A DNA stretch of 64,000 bases, from contig NZ_FONS01000003.1 of NCBI RefSeq assembly GCF_900112985.1, positions 248,001 through 312,000 of the forward strand, given 5' to 3'. The translations under genes and the position numbers were made by a program. This DNA is from Pedobacter antarcticus (GTDB lineage: Bacteria > Bacteroidota > Bacteroidia > Sphingobacteriales > Sphingobacteriaceae). Under the pieces are notes generated by a model, which worked only from the letters and a program-made list of their open reading frames with translations, was not told where the DNA came from and searched no databases. Positions 50,591 to 59,167 of the stretch are shown piece after piece. Numbering within the stretch: position 1 is the stretch's first letter; each line of letters begins with the position of its first letter.

Positions 50591-52381
50591 ATGAAACACC
50601 TCCGTTTTCTTAACAAACATTTCTATAAATACAAATGGTGGATCATCCCAGGCGTGTTTTTTGTCGTGATTTCGAATATATTTGGTGTCATCCCAGCCCA
50701 GGTAATCGGTCATGCTTTTAACCTGATCACGGAAAACATCCAGATCTACGGTTTATTCAATGGATTTGACAGGCAGCAGCTTGTTTATGATATTTTCAGT
50801 TACAGCCTGTTTTACTTCGGCATGCTTGTACTCCTGCTTTATTTACTCCGCGGACTCTTTCTTTTCTTTATGCGCCAAACCCTTATTCTCATGTCCAGAC
50901 ATATTGAGTTCGACATGAAGAATGAAATCTATGCACATTACCAGAAACTGAGTATGGGTTTTTACCGGCGTAACAATACAGGCGACCTGATGAACCGTGC
51001 TACAGAAGACGTTAACCGTGTCCGAATGTATGTAGGGCCTGCCATTATGTATGCAATCAATACTATTGTGCTGTTCCTGCTAATCATCAGCGCCATGTAT
51101 TCTGTAAATGCGAAACTGGCAACCTTCAGCCTTTTGCCCCTCCCGGCACTGGTTATTATCATATATATGGTCAATACCAAGATCAATCAGAAAAGCGAGC
51201 AGATTCAGGAGCAACTATCCAGTCTGTCCAGCTTTGTGCAGGAACGCTTTTCAGGAATCCGGGTTATCAAGTCCTATGTAAGAGAAAATTACACCCGGAA
51301 AATCTTTGCTCAGGAAAGTGAAAACTATAAAGAAAGCTCTATGAGCCTGGTTAGAGTTCAGGCGCTTTTCTATCCTACCATGCTTTTACTCGTCGGATTA
51401 AGCACCATCTTAACCGTATATATAGGGGGAGAACAAGTACTGGACGGCTCTATCACTGCCGGAAACATCGCAGAATTTATTGTTTATGTAACTCAGTTAA
51501 CCTTCCCTGTGACCATGCTTGGCTGGGTGACCACACTCATACAGCGGGCATCTGCTTCTCAGAAAAGGATTAATGAATTTCTGGAACTGCAGCCCGACAT
51601 ACAATCAGGGGATTTGGCTATTGACAACTTCAAAGGCAATATCCGCTTTGAAAATGTAAGCTTTACTTACCCGGACACTGGCATCACTGCGTTAAAAGAT
51701 CTGAATTTCGAAATTAAATCCGGGCAGTTTGTTGCTATCATCGGGAGAACAGGCTCAGGGAAGTCTACCCTCGCGAACTTAATTATGCGTATGTATGACA
51801 CTGATCAGGGCACCATTTACGTAGATGAGAAGCCACTCCCCTCGGTTCAGTTACAACCTTATCGTAACCATATCGGCTTTGTACCGCAGGAAGTTTTCCT
51901 TTTTTCCGACCACATATATAACAATATCGCATTCGGACTGGACAGCACCACAGATGAACAAGTTGAACAGGCTGCGAAAGATGCTGCCGTATATCATAAT
52001 ATTAAAGGCTTCGAACTCGGGTTTCAAACGATGCTTGGAGAGCGGGGAATTACACTTTCCGGCGGACAAAAACAAAGAGTATCCATTGCCAGAGCACTTA
52101 TTAAATCTCCTCAGCTGCTTATTTTCGATGACTGTCTTTCCGCGGTCGATACCCGCACAGAAGAGGAAATACTGCAAAATCTAGGTAGGGTAATGCATAA
52201 AAAAACCAGTATTCTCATTGCGCACCGGATCTCTACAATTCAGAAAGCAGATCTTATAATCGTGCTAGACAAAGGCAGCGTAGCCGAAAAAGGAACACAC
52301 AAAGAGCTACTTGCAGTAAATGGGATCTATGAAGAAATGTATAGAAACCAGTTGCTTGAAGAAGAAAAAAAATCACTTTAA
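50591..52381 (+). CDS. ABC exporter, fused membrane and ATPase domains
   Basis: The 596-residue protein has six membrane helices (about 15-330) and a C-terminal ATPase with Walker A GRTGSGKST (about 389-397), signature LSGGQKQR, Walker B LLIFDDCLS and AHR switch. The DDCLSAVD form, with Asp in place of Glu after the Walker B Asp, changes the usual catalytic Glu. It is an MsbA/heterodimer-type half exporter; a second half with an intact Glu could be its partner, but none is in the window. Substrate unknown. Confidence 0.9.
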   Translation: MKHLRFLNKHFYKYKWWIIPGVFFVVISNIFGVIPAQVIGHAFNLITENIQIYGLFNGFDRQQLVYDIFSYSLFYFGMLVLLLYLLRGLFLFFMRQTLILMSRHIEFDMKNEIYAHYQKLSMGFYRRNNTGDLMNRATEDVNRVRMYVGPAIMYAINTIVLFLLIISAMYSVNAKLATFSLLPLPALVIIIYMVNTKINQKSEQIQEQLSSLSSFVQERFSGIRVIKSYVRENYTRKIFAQESENYKESSMSLVRVQALFYPTMLLLVGLSTILTVYIGGEQVLDGSITAGNIAEFIVYVTQLTFPVTMLGWVTTLIQRASASQKRINEFLELQPDIQSGDLAIDNFKGNIRFENVSFTYPDTGITALKDLNFEIKSGQFVAIIGRTGSGKSTLANLIMRMYDTDQGTIYVDEKPLPSVQLQPYRNHIGFVPQEVFLFSDHIYNNIAFGLDSTTDEQVEQAAKDAAVYHNIKGFELGFQTMLGERGITLSGGQKQRVSIARALIKSPQLLIFDDCLSAVDTRTEEEILQNLGRVMHKKTSILIAHRISTIQKADLIIVLDKGSVAEKGTHKELLAVNGIYEEMYRNQLLEEEKKSL

Positions 52382-52450
52382 TTTCTATTTTGAAGTTTAC
52401 TGATTAATACTTTATATTTACCCAAACCAAAACCAACAGTAATACCAAAC

Positions 52451-52777
52451 ATGGGAGAATTTGACAACAAAGAGAGAGAAGAAGTTTTTTCGAAGAAAGT
52501 AAGGGCTGGTAAACGAACTTATTTTTTTGATGTGAAAGCGACACGTTCAGGCGATTATTATCTGACCCTTACCGAAAGCAAAAAAAGGCTTGAAGACGGA
52601 GTATTCGTAAAGCATAAAATCTTTTTATATAAAGAAGACTTCGAAAAGTTTGCTGAAGGTCTGAATGAAACTGTGGATTATATTAAAAACCATCAGGATG
52701 TAGTAGAAAAACGCTACGAATATTCAGAAAACCATGAAGGTACTAGCAGAAACAACAGTGAAGATTTCTCCCTCTAA
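52451..52777 (+). CDS. DUF3276 / PUR-domain nucleic-acid-binding protein
   Basis: The 108-residue protein matches the PUR-alpha-like DUF3276 family: EEVFSKKVRAGKRTYFFDVK, DYYLTLTESKK and a C-terminal helix region FEKFAEGLNETVDYI. Members in this phylum and in spirochaetes (BpuR) bind RNA and single-stranded DNA. A disordered tail follows from about residue 90. It lies 69 bases after the ABC exporter and is closed by a strong terminator. Confidence 0.88.
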   Translation: MGEFDNKEREEVFSKKVRAGKRTYFFDVKATRSGDYYLTLTESKKRLEDGVFVKHKIFLYKEDFEKFAEGLNETVDYIKNHQDVVEKRYEYSENHEGTSRNNSEDFSL

Positions 52778-52801
52778 TCATAGGCATACATACACACCTT
52801 T

Positions 52802-52835
52802 AAAAAAAAGCTCCTCTTTAAGGAGCTTTTTTTTT
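52802..52835. terminator. Bidirectional terminator after the PUR-like gene
   Basis: A8-GCTCCT and AGGAGC-T9 pair around CTTTA, between converging genes. Confidence 0.92.
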
Positions 52836-52846
52836 GCATGCAGCTT

Positions 52847-53248
52847 TTAAGATTCACAAACCTTAATTTCGACACTGCTTAATGTAATCCAGGAATCTTG
52901 CTCGGAGACGTTACAACCCAATATAAGTGTATTGCTGTGGCTTAGGTACTCCTTTAATTCCGCAAGAGCCTCTGCAGGTATACTTTTATTTAGAATCCTG
53001 ACAGGCTCATCAAGTGCGGTCGTCCGGATCTCCAGGTCGTAAATTCCCTGTACCTGTGTATGGCAGACCAGTAATGAAATTTCATCAGATATCTTCTTCA
53101 GCTCCTGAAAAGCAAGAATTACCTGATCGGTATGTGCAGCCTTAAAACCTAAAACTAAAGCGCAGGAAGAATCAGCCTGCGGCTGTGCACCGTCAAACTG
53201 AATCTGATCTGCTTCTGCCAGTATTGATTCGATTACTAACCTATCCAT
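52847..53248 (-). CDS. Hypothetical protein, 133 residues
   Basis: The protein starts MDRLVIESILAEADQ (ATG at 53248; an open frame to 53344 would add an unlikely N-terminus). It is soluble and mixed alpha/beta, with a strand-rich end (DSWITLSSVEIKVCES) and two cysteines in the middle. No motif is recognised. It faces the PUR-like gene and diverges from a tiny membrane-protein gene at 53380. Confidence 0.65.
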   Translation of the reverse strand: MDRLVIESILAEADQIQFDGAQPQADSSCALVLGFKAAHTDQVILAFQELKKISDEISLLVCHTQVQGIYDLEIRTTALDEPVRILNKSIPAEALAELKEYLSHSNTLILGCNVSEQDSWITLSSVEIKVCES

Positions 53249-53379
53249 AATTGCGTGTTTAGAAATGTATATACATAAAAGGAATACCAGGGATAATTGT
53301 TTGATGGATATCAAAAATATTGCCCGATACCGTATACAGAACACTACCTTAAGCTAATTCCAAACTAATCTAGATTAAA

Positions 53380-53511
53380 ATGTTCAATTCCCTTTTTGTT
53401 TTATACGGTATAAACGTCGGCCTTTCCGAGATTATGATTATTCTACTCGGTTTATTTGTGCTTGCACTGATCTTGAGAAATATACTAATACAGCCCAGAA
53501 TTAAACCTTAA
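53380..53511 (+). CDS. Putative 43-residue membrane protein
   Basis: An ATG-started frame encodes MFNSLFVLYGINVGLSEIMIILLGLFVLAL... (one membrane helix, about 17-36), ending in RNILIQPRIKP before TAA. It fills the gap between two divergent-to-convergent genes and its stop abuts the end of the MFS gene at 53512. A short form starting at Met19 is possible. No promoter box is evident. Small single-helix proteins are often missed; support is the clean hydrophobic helix with a basic end. Confidence 0.4.
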   Translation: MFNSLFVLYGINVGLSEIMIILLGLFVLALILRNILIQPRIKP

Positions 53512-54735
53512 TTAATAGTCCATCCTTCTACCAAGTAAGCGGAAACCGTTTGCGCATAGCAGAAGCAGAACGATGATCATGACCCATAGCCAGCTATACC
53601 CTAATCTTTCTGCCAGGTAAAATCCAGCCGAGGGGCCGATTACCTGTGCAACTGACCAGCTTAAGGTATATCCTGCGGCATACTGCCCACGGTTATAACT
53701 ATTAGATCTGCTCATAACGAAAGTGTTGATGAAGGGAAGCGCAAACATTTCACCCATCGTAAACAGCACTATAGAAATCAGTGCGACCATTACCGGTGTA
53801 AATCCAGGAAGCATAAGCATCAGATAGGCCAGCGCGATTAAGAGCACACCTTTCACAATGTAGTAAGTTCCTGAACGTTTATTTTGGATCTTGCTAATCA
53901 TGACCATTTCGAAAGCAGCTATGATTAACCCATTAAATCCAAGTATCAGCCCGATATGCAGCTCATTAATATGCCACACTGTTTTGTAATACAGAGGCAC
54001 TACTCGGAACATTAGAAAAAAACAAGTGGTGAGCATTGTAGTCAGCAGCAGAAATTTCACAAAAAGCACGTCTTTCCAGGGCTTCATTATTTCTGTTCCC
54101 AACATCTCCTGATCACTGGGCTCCGGTTTATCTATTGCAACTCTGGCAACTGCAGCTGGCAATAAAATCACAATCAGCAGGCCCGAAAGCATACTCACGG
54201 TACCATCCAAAATAAATAACATAGGATAACTGAATGAAGCAACAATGCCGCCTATTCCACTCCCCACTGCCCATCCTAGGTTTGTAGCAAGCCGGTTCAG
54301 ACTATAAGAACGTGTTTGCGTTCCGGGAGCAGCATAAGTCGCAATCGCTGCAAAATTTGCAGGTCTGAATGCTTCAGAAAAAAAGCTGATTACCAGCGTT
54401 AGTAAACACAAAGTATCAAAATGGATGATGGAAGCGTAAAGAATAAAAAAAAGTCCCCCGATCACAGACGCCAGAATCTGAACCAGCCGGAAACCAATCA
54501 TATCAGTTAACTTACCTCCGGCGGCAGCACCTGCGATCGAGCCAACACCAAAAAGAGTGATAATCAGACCTGCATCCGAAGGTGACCGGTCGAGATACTG
54601 GGTCATATACAAACTCATAAAAGGCACAGCCATACTGCTGCTCCTGTTAATTAGCATTACAGTACTCAAGAGCCAGGTTTCCCTGCTCAATCCGGAAAAC
54701 GAAGTTTTATAGGTAGTAATTATTTTGGTTAGCAT
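53512..54735 (-). CDS. Major facilitator superfamily transporter
   Basis: The 407-residue protein has twelve helices and the MFS loop 2-3 motif as AGGKLTDMIGFRLV (G-x-x-x-D-x-x-G-x-R, about 73-86). Helix 4-5 marks and a pause at about residue 200 split it into two halves. The layout is that of DHA1-type exporters, but the substrate is unknown. A TAGATTTG promoter box lies 17 bases upstream of the ATG. It ends at the putative 43-residue gene. Confidence 0.9.
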   Translation of the reverse strand: MLTKIITTYKTSFSGLSRETWLLSTVMLINRSSSMAVPFMSLYMTQYLDRSPSDAGLIITLFGVGSIAGAAAGGKLTDMIGFRLVQILASVIGGLFFILYASIIHFDTLCLLTLVISFFSEAFRPANFAAIATYAAPGTQTRSYSLNRLATNLGWAVGSGIGGIVASFSYPMLFILDGTVSMLSGLLIVILLPAAVARVAIDKPEPSDQEMLGTEIMKPWKDVLFVKFLLLTTMLTTCFFLMFRVVPLYYKTVWHINELHIGLILGFNGLIIAAFEMVMISKIQNKRSGTYYIVKGVLLIALAYLMLMLPGFTPVMVALISIVLFTMGEMFALPFINTFVMSRSNSYNRGQYAAGYTLSWSVAQVIGPSAGFYLAERLGYSWLWVMIIVLLLLCANGFRLLGRRMDY

Positions 54736-54751
54736 GGCTTTATCATTAGCA

Positions 54752-54759
54752 CAAATCTA
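54752..54759 (-). promoter_or_regulatory. -7 promoter box of the MFS gene
   Basis: On the minus strand TAGATTTG matches TAnnTTTG, 16 bases before the ATG at 54735. Confidence 0.5.
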
Positions 54760-54822
54760 ACCTCTTTTTACCAAGATTCGCCTAAATATCCCTGGAATGA
54801 ATGATTCCCAGTAAAATCTCTC

Positions 54823-55002
54823 TTAGAATTTATGCTGGGCTGCAACCGGTTTTACGGGTTCGTAAGCACGCTGTCTCGGCTTATCGCTACACTGGCCCAA
54901 AGCCATATAAATTACAATAAAAATTACGATAGTAGAGAGACAACCTCCTCCTAGTTTTTTTGCTCCGTAACCGGCAATAATAGTTTTGAAAAATGAATTC
55001 AT
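54823..55002 (-). CDS. Putative small membrane protein, 59 residues
   Basis: The frame starts MNSFFKTIIAGYGAKKLGGG, has one membrane helix (about 20-37) ending YMALGQCS, then a polar tail DKPRQRAYEPVKPVAAQHKF. GAKKLGGG followed by a Cys-headed hydrophobic stretch (CLSTIVIFIVIYMALG) gives a cytoplasmic N-terminus with one crossing. It fills a gap between the MFS gene and a secreted-protein gene and is too short for default gene calling. Function unknown. Confidence 0.6.
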   Translation of the reverse strand: MNSFFKTIIAGYGAKKLGGGCLSTIVIFIVIYMALGQCSDKPRQRAYEPVKPVAAQHKF

Positions 55003-55073
55003 AGGTGAAATTTATTACAGAACATGTAACAACCGGATTAGTTTGCTCTATCTAGTAAAAAACTATGCTACGC

Positions 55074-55102
55074 AAAAAGCCGGCAGTCTGACCTGCCGGC
55101 TT
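55074..55102 (-). terminator. Terminator of the small secreted-protein gene
   Basis: AAGCCGGCAG and CTGCCGGCTT pair around six bases; a T-run follows on the minus strand. Confidence 0.85.
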
Positions 55103-55139
55103 CTATTATTGTGTTTGTGCTAGTTTTTTTATGCGAATA

Positions 55140-55448
55140 CTATTGTACAACCACACCTTCTTTGCTAATTTTAATAAAAGCTACTTCAGTACCTTTTTTA
55201 ACATCGATATGGTAATATTGAGATTTGTCGGCATTAGTAACCAGAAACGCTGCACTTGGAGCCCATTCTTTATACGCATCTGTTTGAAGCGTAGTTGTGA
55301 CAGGAGCTGGAAGCTCTTCCAATTTAACTGGAACCTTCTGTGTACTATCCTGCTGAATAATTACCGGAGTGGAGATATTTTCGTTTGCTTTTACTGTCGT
55401 GATACCTGCCATTGCAATAAAGGCAGCGGATAAAATTAAATTTTTCAT
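55140..55448 (-). CDS. Small exported protein, PepSY/BLIP-like
   Basis: The 102-residue protein has a signal peptide (MKNLILSAAFIAMAGITTVKA, cut about residue 21). The mature 80 residues contain LEELPAPVTTTL, YKEWAPSAAFLV and YYHIDVKKGTEVAFIKISKEG, a beta-meander pattern seen in small PepSY-like periplasmic proteins of this phylum. No catalytic residues are apparent. It is monocistronic. Confidence 0.75.
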   Translation of the reverse strand: MKNLILSAAFIAMAGITTVKANENISTPVIIQQDSTQKVPVKLEELPAPVTTTLQTDAYKEWAPSAAFLVTNADKSQYYHIDVKKGTEVAFIKISKEGVVVQ

Positions 55449-55655
55449 GTCTATATAATTTAAGTTTAACTGTTAATGAAAGATCATGGATCACATCCGC
55501 AGAGCAGTTTAGCTCCATGATTTCAAAATAATTTGTTGGTATTATAATAAGGTATATAACAAATACATGCCAAACCATAACAACATAAACAAGACATTGT
55601 TTTACAGACAGTTAACTATAATCCTTGTGGTTATAACCTGTAGACATTCTCCACA

Positions 55656-55695
55656 ATATGCCCGGTATACACGCGATATGCCCGGTATACAAGTG
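55656..55695. repeat. Two tandem 20-bp repeats
   Basis: ATATGCCCGGTATACACGCG (55656-55675) is followed directly by ATATGCCCGGTATACAAGTG (55676-55695); they differ at two positions. They lie just outside the 3' end of the SnoaL-like gene. A palindrome GGTTATAACC (55629-55638) lies upstream. Confidence 0.8.
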
Positions 55696-55701
55696 ATGCG
55701 G

Positions 55702-56076
55702 TTAATCGAGCGACACAAAAAGTTCTGATTGAATAAGCCATCTATTACCAATTTTACGCCACATGGCTGCATAAAAGCCACGGAAGGGAGCTGTCTGATA
55801 ACTCCAATTGCCTTTTTCCCAGGCCAGAATGCCGCTTTCGCCAAGAATTACCTCCTCGGGGTTCCGGGCGAATAAAGGCGGATCTTTTTTAAACATTGAA
55901 AAAAATATCTGTTCCAACTCTTTCTTTCCCTTATACTGTCCACCCTCACCGGATTGCACATGGATATCGTCCATCCAGAAAGCCGCTACTGCTTTTGCGT
56001 CGGCAGCTGCTATCGCCGCATTACTTGCTGCCCTGGCCGCGAAAATGTCCAGGACATCCTTACTCGTTTGCTCCAT
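55702..56076 (-). CDS. SnoaL/DUF4440-like protein
   Basis: The 124-residue protein begins MEQTSKDVLDIFAARAAS and shows the NTF2/SnoaL cone-fold pattern: AAFWMDDIHVQSGEGGQYKGKKELEQIFFSMF, then GILAWEKGNWSYQ and AAMWRKIGNRWLIQSELFV (cited in parts). Such proteins bind small hydrophobic ligands or act as isomerases; function is unknown. The frame is open to 56154, but the ATG at 56076 gives the family N-terminus. It diverges from the tyrA gene. Confidence 0.82.
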   Translation of the reverse strand: MEQTSKDVLDIFAARAASNAAIAAADAKAVAAFWMDDIHVQSGEGGQYKGKKELEQIFFSMFKKDPPLFARNPEEVILGESGILAWEKGNWSYQTAPFRGFYAAMWRKIGNRWLIQSELFVSLD

Positions 56077-56178
56077 ATTGTAAATATAAATTAGTTTTAC
56101 ACCTCTACCTAGATTTAAACCTTGAAAACGTTTTATTTTCGCCAAAAAAATCACTTATTTGCCACATATTAATAAATA

Positions 56179-57441
56179 ATGCAAATAGGAATAATCGGCC
56201 TTGGAGACATGGGCAAACTTTACGCGAAACATTTCGCTAAAGCGGGATATGATGTATGTGGATCGGATTTGCCTCATCTTAATGAAAAACTGAGTGAAGA
56301 ACTGGCTCCATCCGGCATTCAGGTATTGGTAGATGGCAATGCAGTGTCACGCAGAAGCGATGTTATCTTCTACGCTGTTGAGGCGGAGAAGATAGATGAA
56401 GTGGCGGCAAAGTTCGGTCCGTCTACAAAATACGGGGCAATCGTTGCCGGCCAGACCTCAGTTAAGACACCTGAAATAGCAGCTTTTGAAAAACATCTTC
56501 CAAAAGACGTGCAAATAATTACCTGTCATTCTTTACACGGGCCGGGCTTTGCACCTGTAGGACAGACGCTGATTGTTATCCCACATCGTTGTAGCGCGGA
56601 AGCGTATATGCGTATGGTAGATCTTTTAACCGTTTTAGGTTCTGAGCTTGTAGAAATATCCGACTATCATACTCACGATAAAATAGTGGCAGATACTCAG
56701 GCTGTAACCCATATGGGTTTTGAAAGTATGGGAACAGCCTGGAAGGAAGCAGGTATATTTCCCTGGGAAAATGGCGCCTATAAAGGCGGGATCGACAATG
56801 TGAAAATTTTAACTATGCTGCGGATCTTCAGTTATAAATCACACATTTATGCAGGCCTGGCTATTTTAAACCCATACGCGAAATTGCAGGTCAAAAAATA
56901 CGCACAATCAGAGTCTGACTTGTTTAAGATGATGATTATGGAGAAGGAAGACGATTTTCGCAAACGGATTTATAAAGTGCGGGATTATCTTTTCCCTGAT
57001 GACAAACAGTTCTTACTGCTGGATAATCAGATCATGAAAGAATATTCACTTTCAGGATTAGGAACGCAACACACGGCAAACTCACACTTGAGTTTACTGA
57101 GTATGGCAGATGCCTGGTATCGCCTGCAGATCAATCCGTATGACAATCTGATTTGCCAGACTCCCCCTTTCCGGTTAAGACTGGGAATAGTAGAATACCT
57201 TTTCAGAGATAAAGATTTGCTGGAAGAATCTATAGCAGCTGCTATTTATGATAAACAGATCAGAGCAGACGATCTGGAATTCCATTCTGCGGTGAGAGAA
57301 TGGTCTTCGATAATAGGTTATGGTGACTTAAACGGTTACAAACAACATTTCGATGCGGCAAAAGCATTTTTTGCAGACAGATTGGAAGAAGGTCGCATAC
57401 AAAGTGCGGAGATGATCAGCAGGCTGAATAAAAACAACTGA
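56179..57441 (+). CDS. tyrA: Prephenate dehydrogenase, fungal TYR1-like type
   Basis: The 420-residue protein starts MQIGIIGLGDMGKLYAKHF (NAD(P) Rossmann loop, GxGxxG form) and contains CHSLHGPG (substrate His), ADTQAVTHMGF and SHLSLLSMADAW. Bacterial TyrA proteins are typically about 280-370 residues; this longer form aligns from memory block by block with Saccharomyces TYR1 (GLGDMG, AGQTS, EAFEKHLPKD-like, HSLHGP, ADTQAVTH, NSHLSLL, REWSS). It would turn prephenate into 4-hydroxyphenylpyruvate for tyrosine. No other aromatic gene is adjacent. C-terminal parts (about 290-420) match the fungal-specific helical region. Confidence 0.85.
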   Translation: MQIGIIGLGDMGKLYAKHFAKAGYDVCGSDLPHLNEKLSEELAPSGIQVLVDGNAVSRRSDVIFYAVEAEKIDEVAAKFGPSTKYGAIVAGQTSVKTPEIAAFEKHLPKDVQIITCHSLHGPGFAPVGQTLIVIPHRCSAEAYMRMVDLLTVLGSELVEISDYHTHDKIVADTQAVTHMGFESMGTAWKEAGIFPWENGAYKGGIDNVKILTMLRIFSYKSHIYAGLAILNPYAKLQVKKYAQSESDLFKMMIMEKEDDFRKRIYKVRDYLFPDDKQFLLLDNQIMKEYSLSGLGTQHTANSHLSLLSMADAWYRLQINPYDNLICQTPPFRLRLGIVEYLFRDKDLLEESIAAAIYDKQIRADDLEFHSAVREWSSIIGYGDLNGYKQHFDAAKAFFADRLEEGRIQSAEMISRLNKNN

Positions 57442-57452
57442 TACGAATTCAA

Positions 57453-57489
57453 ATGCGTTTAAACCCAATAATCACGGGTTTAAGCGCAT
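57453..57489. terminator. Hairpin between converging tyrA and trxA
   Basis: ATGCGTTTAAACCC and GGGTTTAAGCGCAT pair (one G-T) around nine bases. It has no strong T-run and overlaps the first base of the trxA stop codon; a weak shared terminator is the likely role. Confidence 0.6.
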
Positions 57490-57785
57490 TAAATGTACCG
57501 GCGAATAATTTCCTGGAGCTGAGCAGCAGGAATCACGCCTGACTGCCGCCATTTAATCTGTCCGTTTTTAAACAGAATCAAAGTCGGAACACCCTGAATC
57601 TGGTATTGCGCAGAAACAGCAGGATTCTTGTCCACATCAACTTTAAGGATCTTAGCATCCTCTCCTATCATTTCTTTGAGCTGCTTGAGTATAGGCGCCA
57701 TCATTTTACATGGACCACACCACTCAGCAGAAAAATCGACCAGCACCGGCTGATCTGCCTGGATAATTGAATTAAAATTCGACAT
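57489..57785 (-). CDS. trxA: Thioredoxin
   Basis: The 98-residue protein has the active site WCGPC (Cys23, Cys26), the buried Asp (LVDFSAEW), the cis-Pro loop [11 protein letters not shown] and a normal length without signal peptide. It reduces disulfides in the cytosol, with electrons from thioredoxin reductase. The C-terminal part reads [10 protein letters not shown]. Confidence 0.94.
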   Translation of the reverse strand: MSNFNSIIQADQPVLVDFSAEWCGPCKMMAPILKQLKEMIGEDAKILKVDVDKNPAVSAQYQIQGVPTLILFKNGQIKWRQSGVIPAAQLQEIIRRYI

Positions 57786-57996
57786 GCGCAGAAATTTTAA
57801 AAATGCAATATTTAATATAGGAATTTTTCGCTGTTAAACCTGTGAACCGGAGAGAAAACTGAAAAACCCCTTAAAATAAGAAGCGGAGATATTCCAGAAG
57901 AATATCCCCGCCATCTAATTAACGCTCTCCATATAAAGACGCGTTATTTATCCTTTTATTGTGTAGTAATTATTTTTTTTCAAAAAAAGATCGAGA

Positions 57997-59142
57997 TTAT
58001 ACACCCAGCGTTTTCCGATGTCTGAAAAACATCTGTGAGATTGGTATGAGCATTAATCCGCATAAGCCGAAAATTATAAAAGAAACTCTTAGATTAAAAG
58101 CATGAGCAAGGTAACCGATTAAAGGTGGCCCGAGCAGCATACCTGTAATGGAATAGGTTGCAATAATTGAGATAGCCATGCCAGGAGAATATTTAGATGA
58201 AGCACCGGCCAGTGCATAAGACATAGGCACTACAGCTGCCGTTCCAAAACCCACTAGCGAGAAGCCAATCATTGCTGTCCAGAATGTAGGGACAATAATA
58301 GCCATTGCAATACCGGCCACGATGAATAATGCGCTCATAATATAAGTGGCAGGCATCCCGAACCGGGCAATAATCAGATCAGAAAGAAATCTCGACAACG
58401 CCATAAAGGTCATGAAGATCAGATATCCATAAGTGAAGATCTTCACATTCAGAACTTCCTGGAAATATATCCCACTCCAGTCAAACATTCCACCCTCGCA
58501 AATTGCAGAACAAAAAACAACCAGTCCAAGATAAAGAATATATGGATCTGGTTTACCCATAATTATTTTGTTTCCAGTTGAAGACCTGTCATCTTTCAAC
58601 AGGTATTTAAAGGCATAACATGTCAGCGCCAGCGCAATAACTGCTACAATAACCAGATGCAGCTGCAGAGATATGTTCAGCGCAATCAATAAAGTAGAGA
58701 ATGCTACTCCGGCAATTCCGCCAGTACTCCAGAAACCGTGAAATGAACCGATAATTTTTTGTTCAAACTGTTGCTGCAGCGTTATAGCCTGTGTGTTAAC
58801 CGAGATATTAAAAATACGGGTGGTAAAGGCAAAAAGAACTACAGCAATTACCAAAGAATACGTTTGCTGGGTAAATCCGATCAGGGCCAGCGACAATGCG
58901 TTTAACCCATAACCGATTGCCAGTGGTACCCGGCTGTTATATTTTGCTACAAGCCAACCTGAAATTGGAAGACCAATCAACGAGCCCACGGGCATCGCCA
59001 GTAATATAGCACCGAGTTCGGCCTCGTTAAAACCAAATGCTGTTTTAATAGTTGGAATACGGGAAGCCCAGGTCGCAAAGCTGAATCCCGACATGAAGAA
59101 AAACAAACTTAGAAAAATGCGGTGTTTACTTTTAGAAATCAT
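57997..59142 (-). CDS. Major facilitator superfamily transporter
   Basis: The 381-residue protein has twelve helices. The first repeat includes SFATWASRIPTIKTAF and the loop SGWLVAKYNSRVPL; the second repeat begins after a loop at about 190. FATWASRIP near the N-terminus is typical of the YbjJ/FucP-like group. The substrate cannot be named. A TATCTTTG promoter box (59159-59166) lies 16 bases upstream. Confidence 0.88.
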   Translation of the reverse strand: MISKSKHRIFLSLFFFMSGFSFATWASRIPTIKTAFGFNEAELGAILLAMPVGSLIGLPISGWLVAKYNSRVPLAIGYGLNALSLALIGFTQQTYSLVIAVVLFAFTTRIFNISVNTQAITLQQQFEQKIIGSFHGFWSTGGIAGVAFSTLLIALNISLQLHLVIVAVIALALTCYAFKYLLKDDRSSTGNKIIMGKPDPYILYLGLVVFCSAICEGGMFDWSGIYFQEVLNVKIFTYGYLIFMTFMALSRFLSDLIIARFGMPATYIMSALFIVAGIAMAIIVPTFWTAMIGFSLVGFGTAAVVPMSYALAGASSKYSPGMAISIIATYSITGMLLGPPLIGYLAHAFNLRVSFIIFGLCGLMLIPISQMFFRHRKTLGV

Positions 59143-59158
59143 TATCGTAAGAAAGCCG

Positions 59159-59166
59159 CAAAGATA
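59159..59166 (-). promoter_or_regulatory. -7 promoter box of the second MFS gene
   Basis: On the minus strand TATCTTTG matches TAnnTTTG. It lies just before the MFS ATG (59142) and near the end of the DNA glycosylase gene. Confidence 0.5.
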
Positions 59167-59167
59167 A

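Noticed and set aside
57880-57913. Imperfect hairpin GCGGAGATATTC/GAATATCCCCGC upstream of trxA
   Set aside because: No T-run on either strand and a mismatch in the stem; it does not follow a gene end, so not listed as a terminator.
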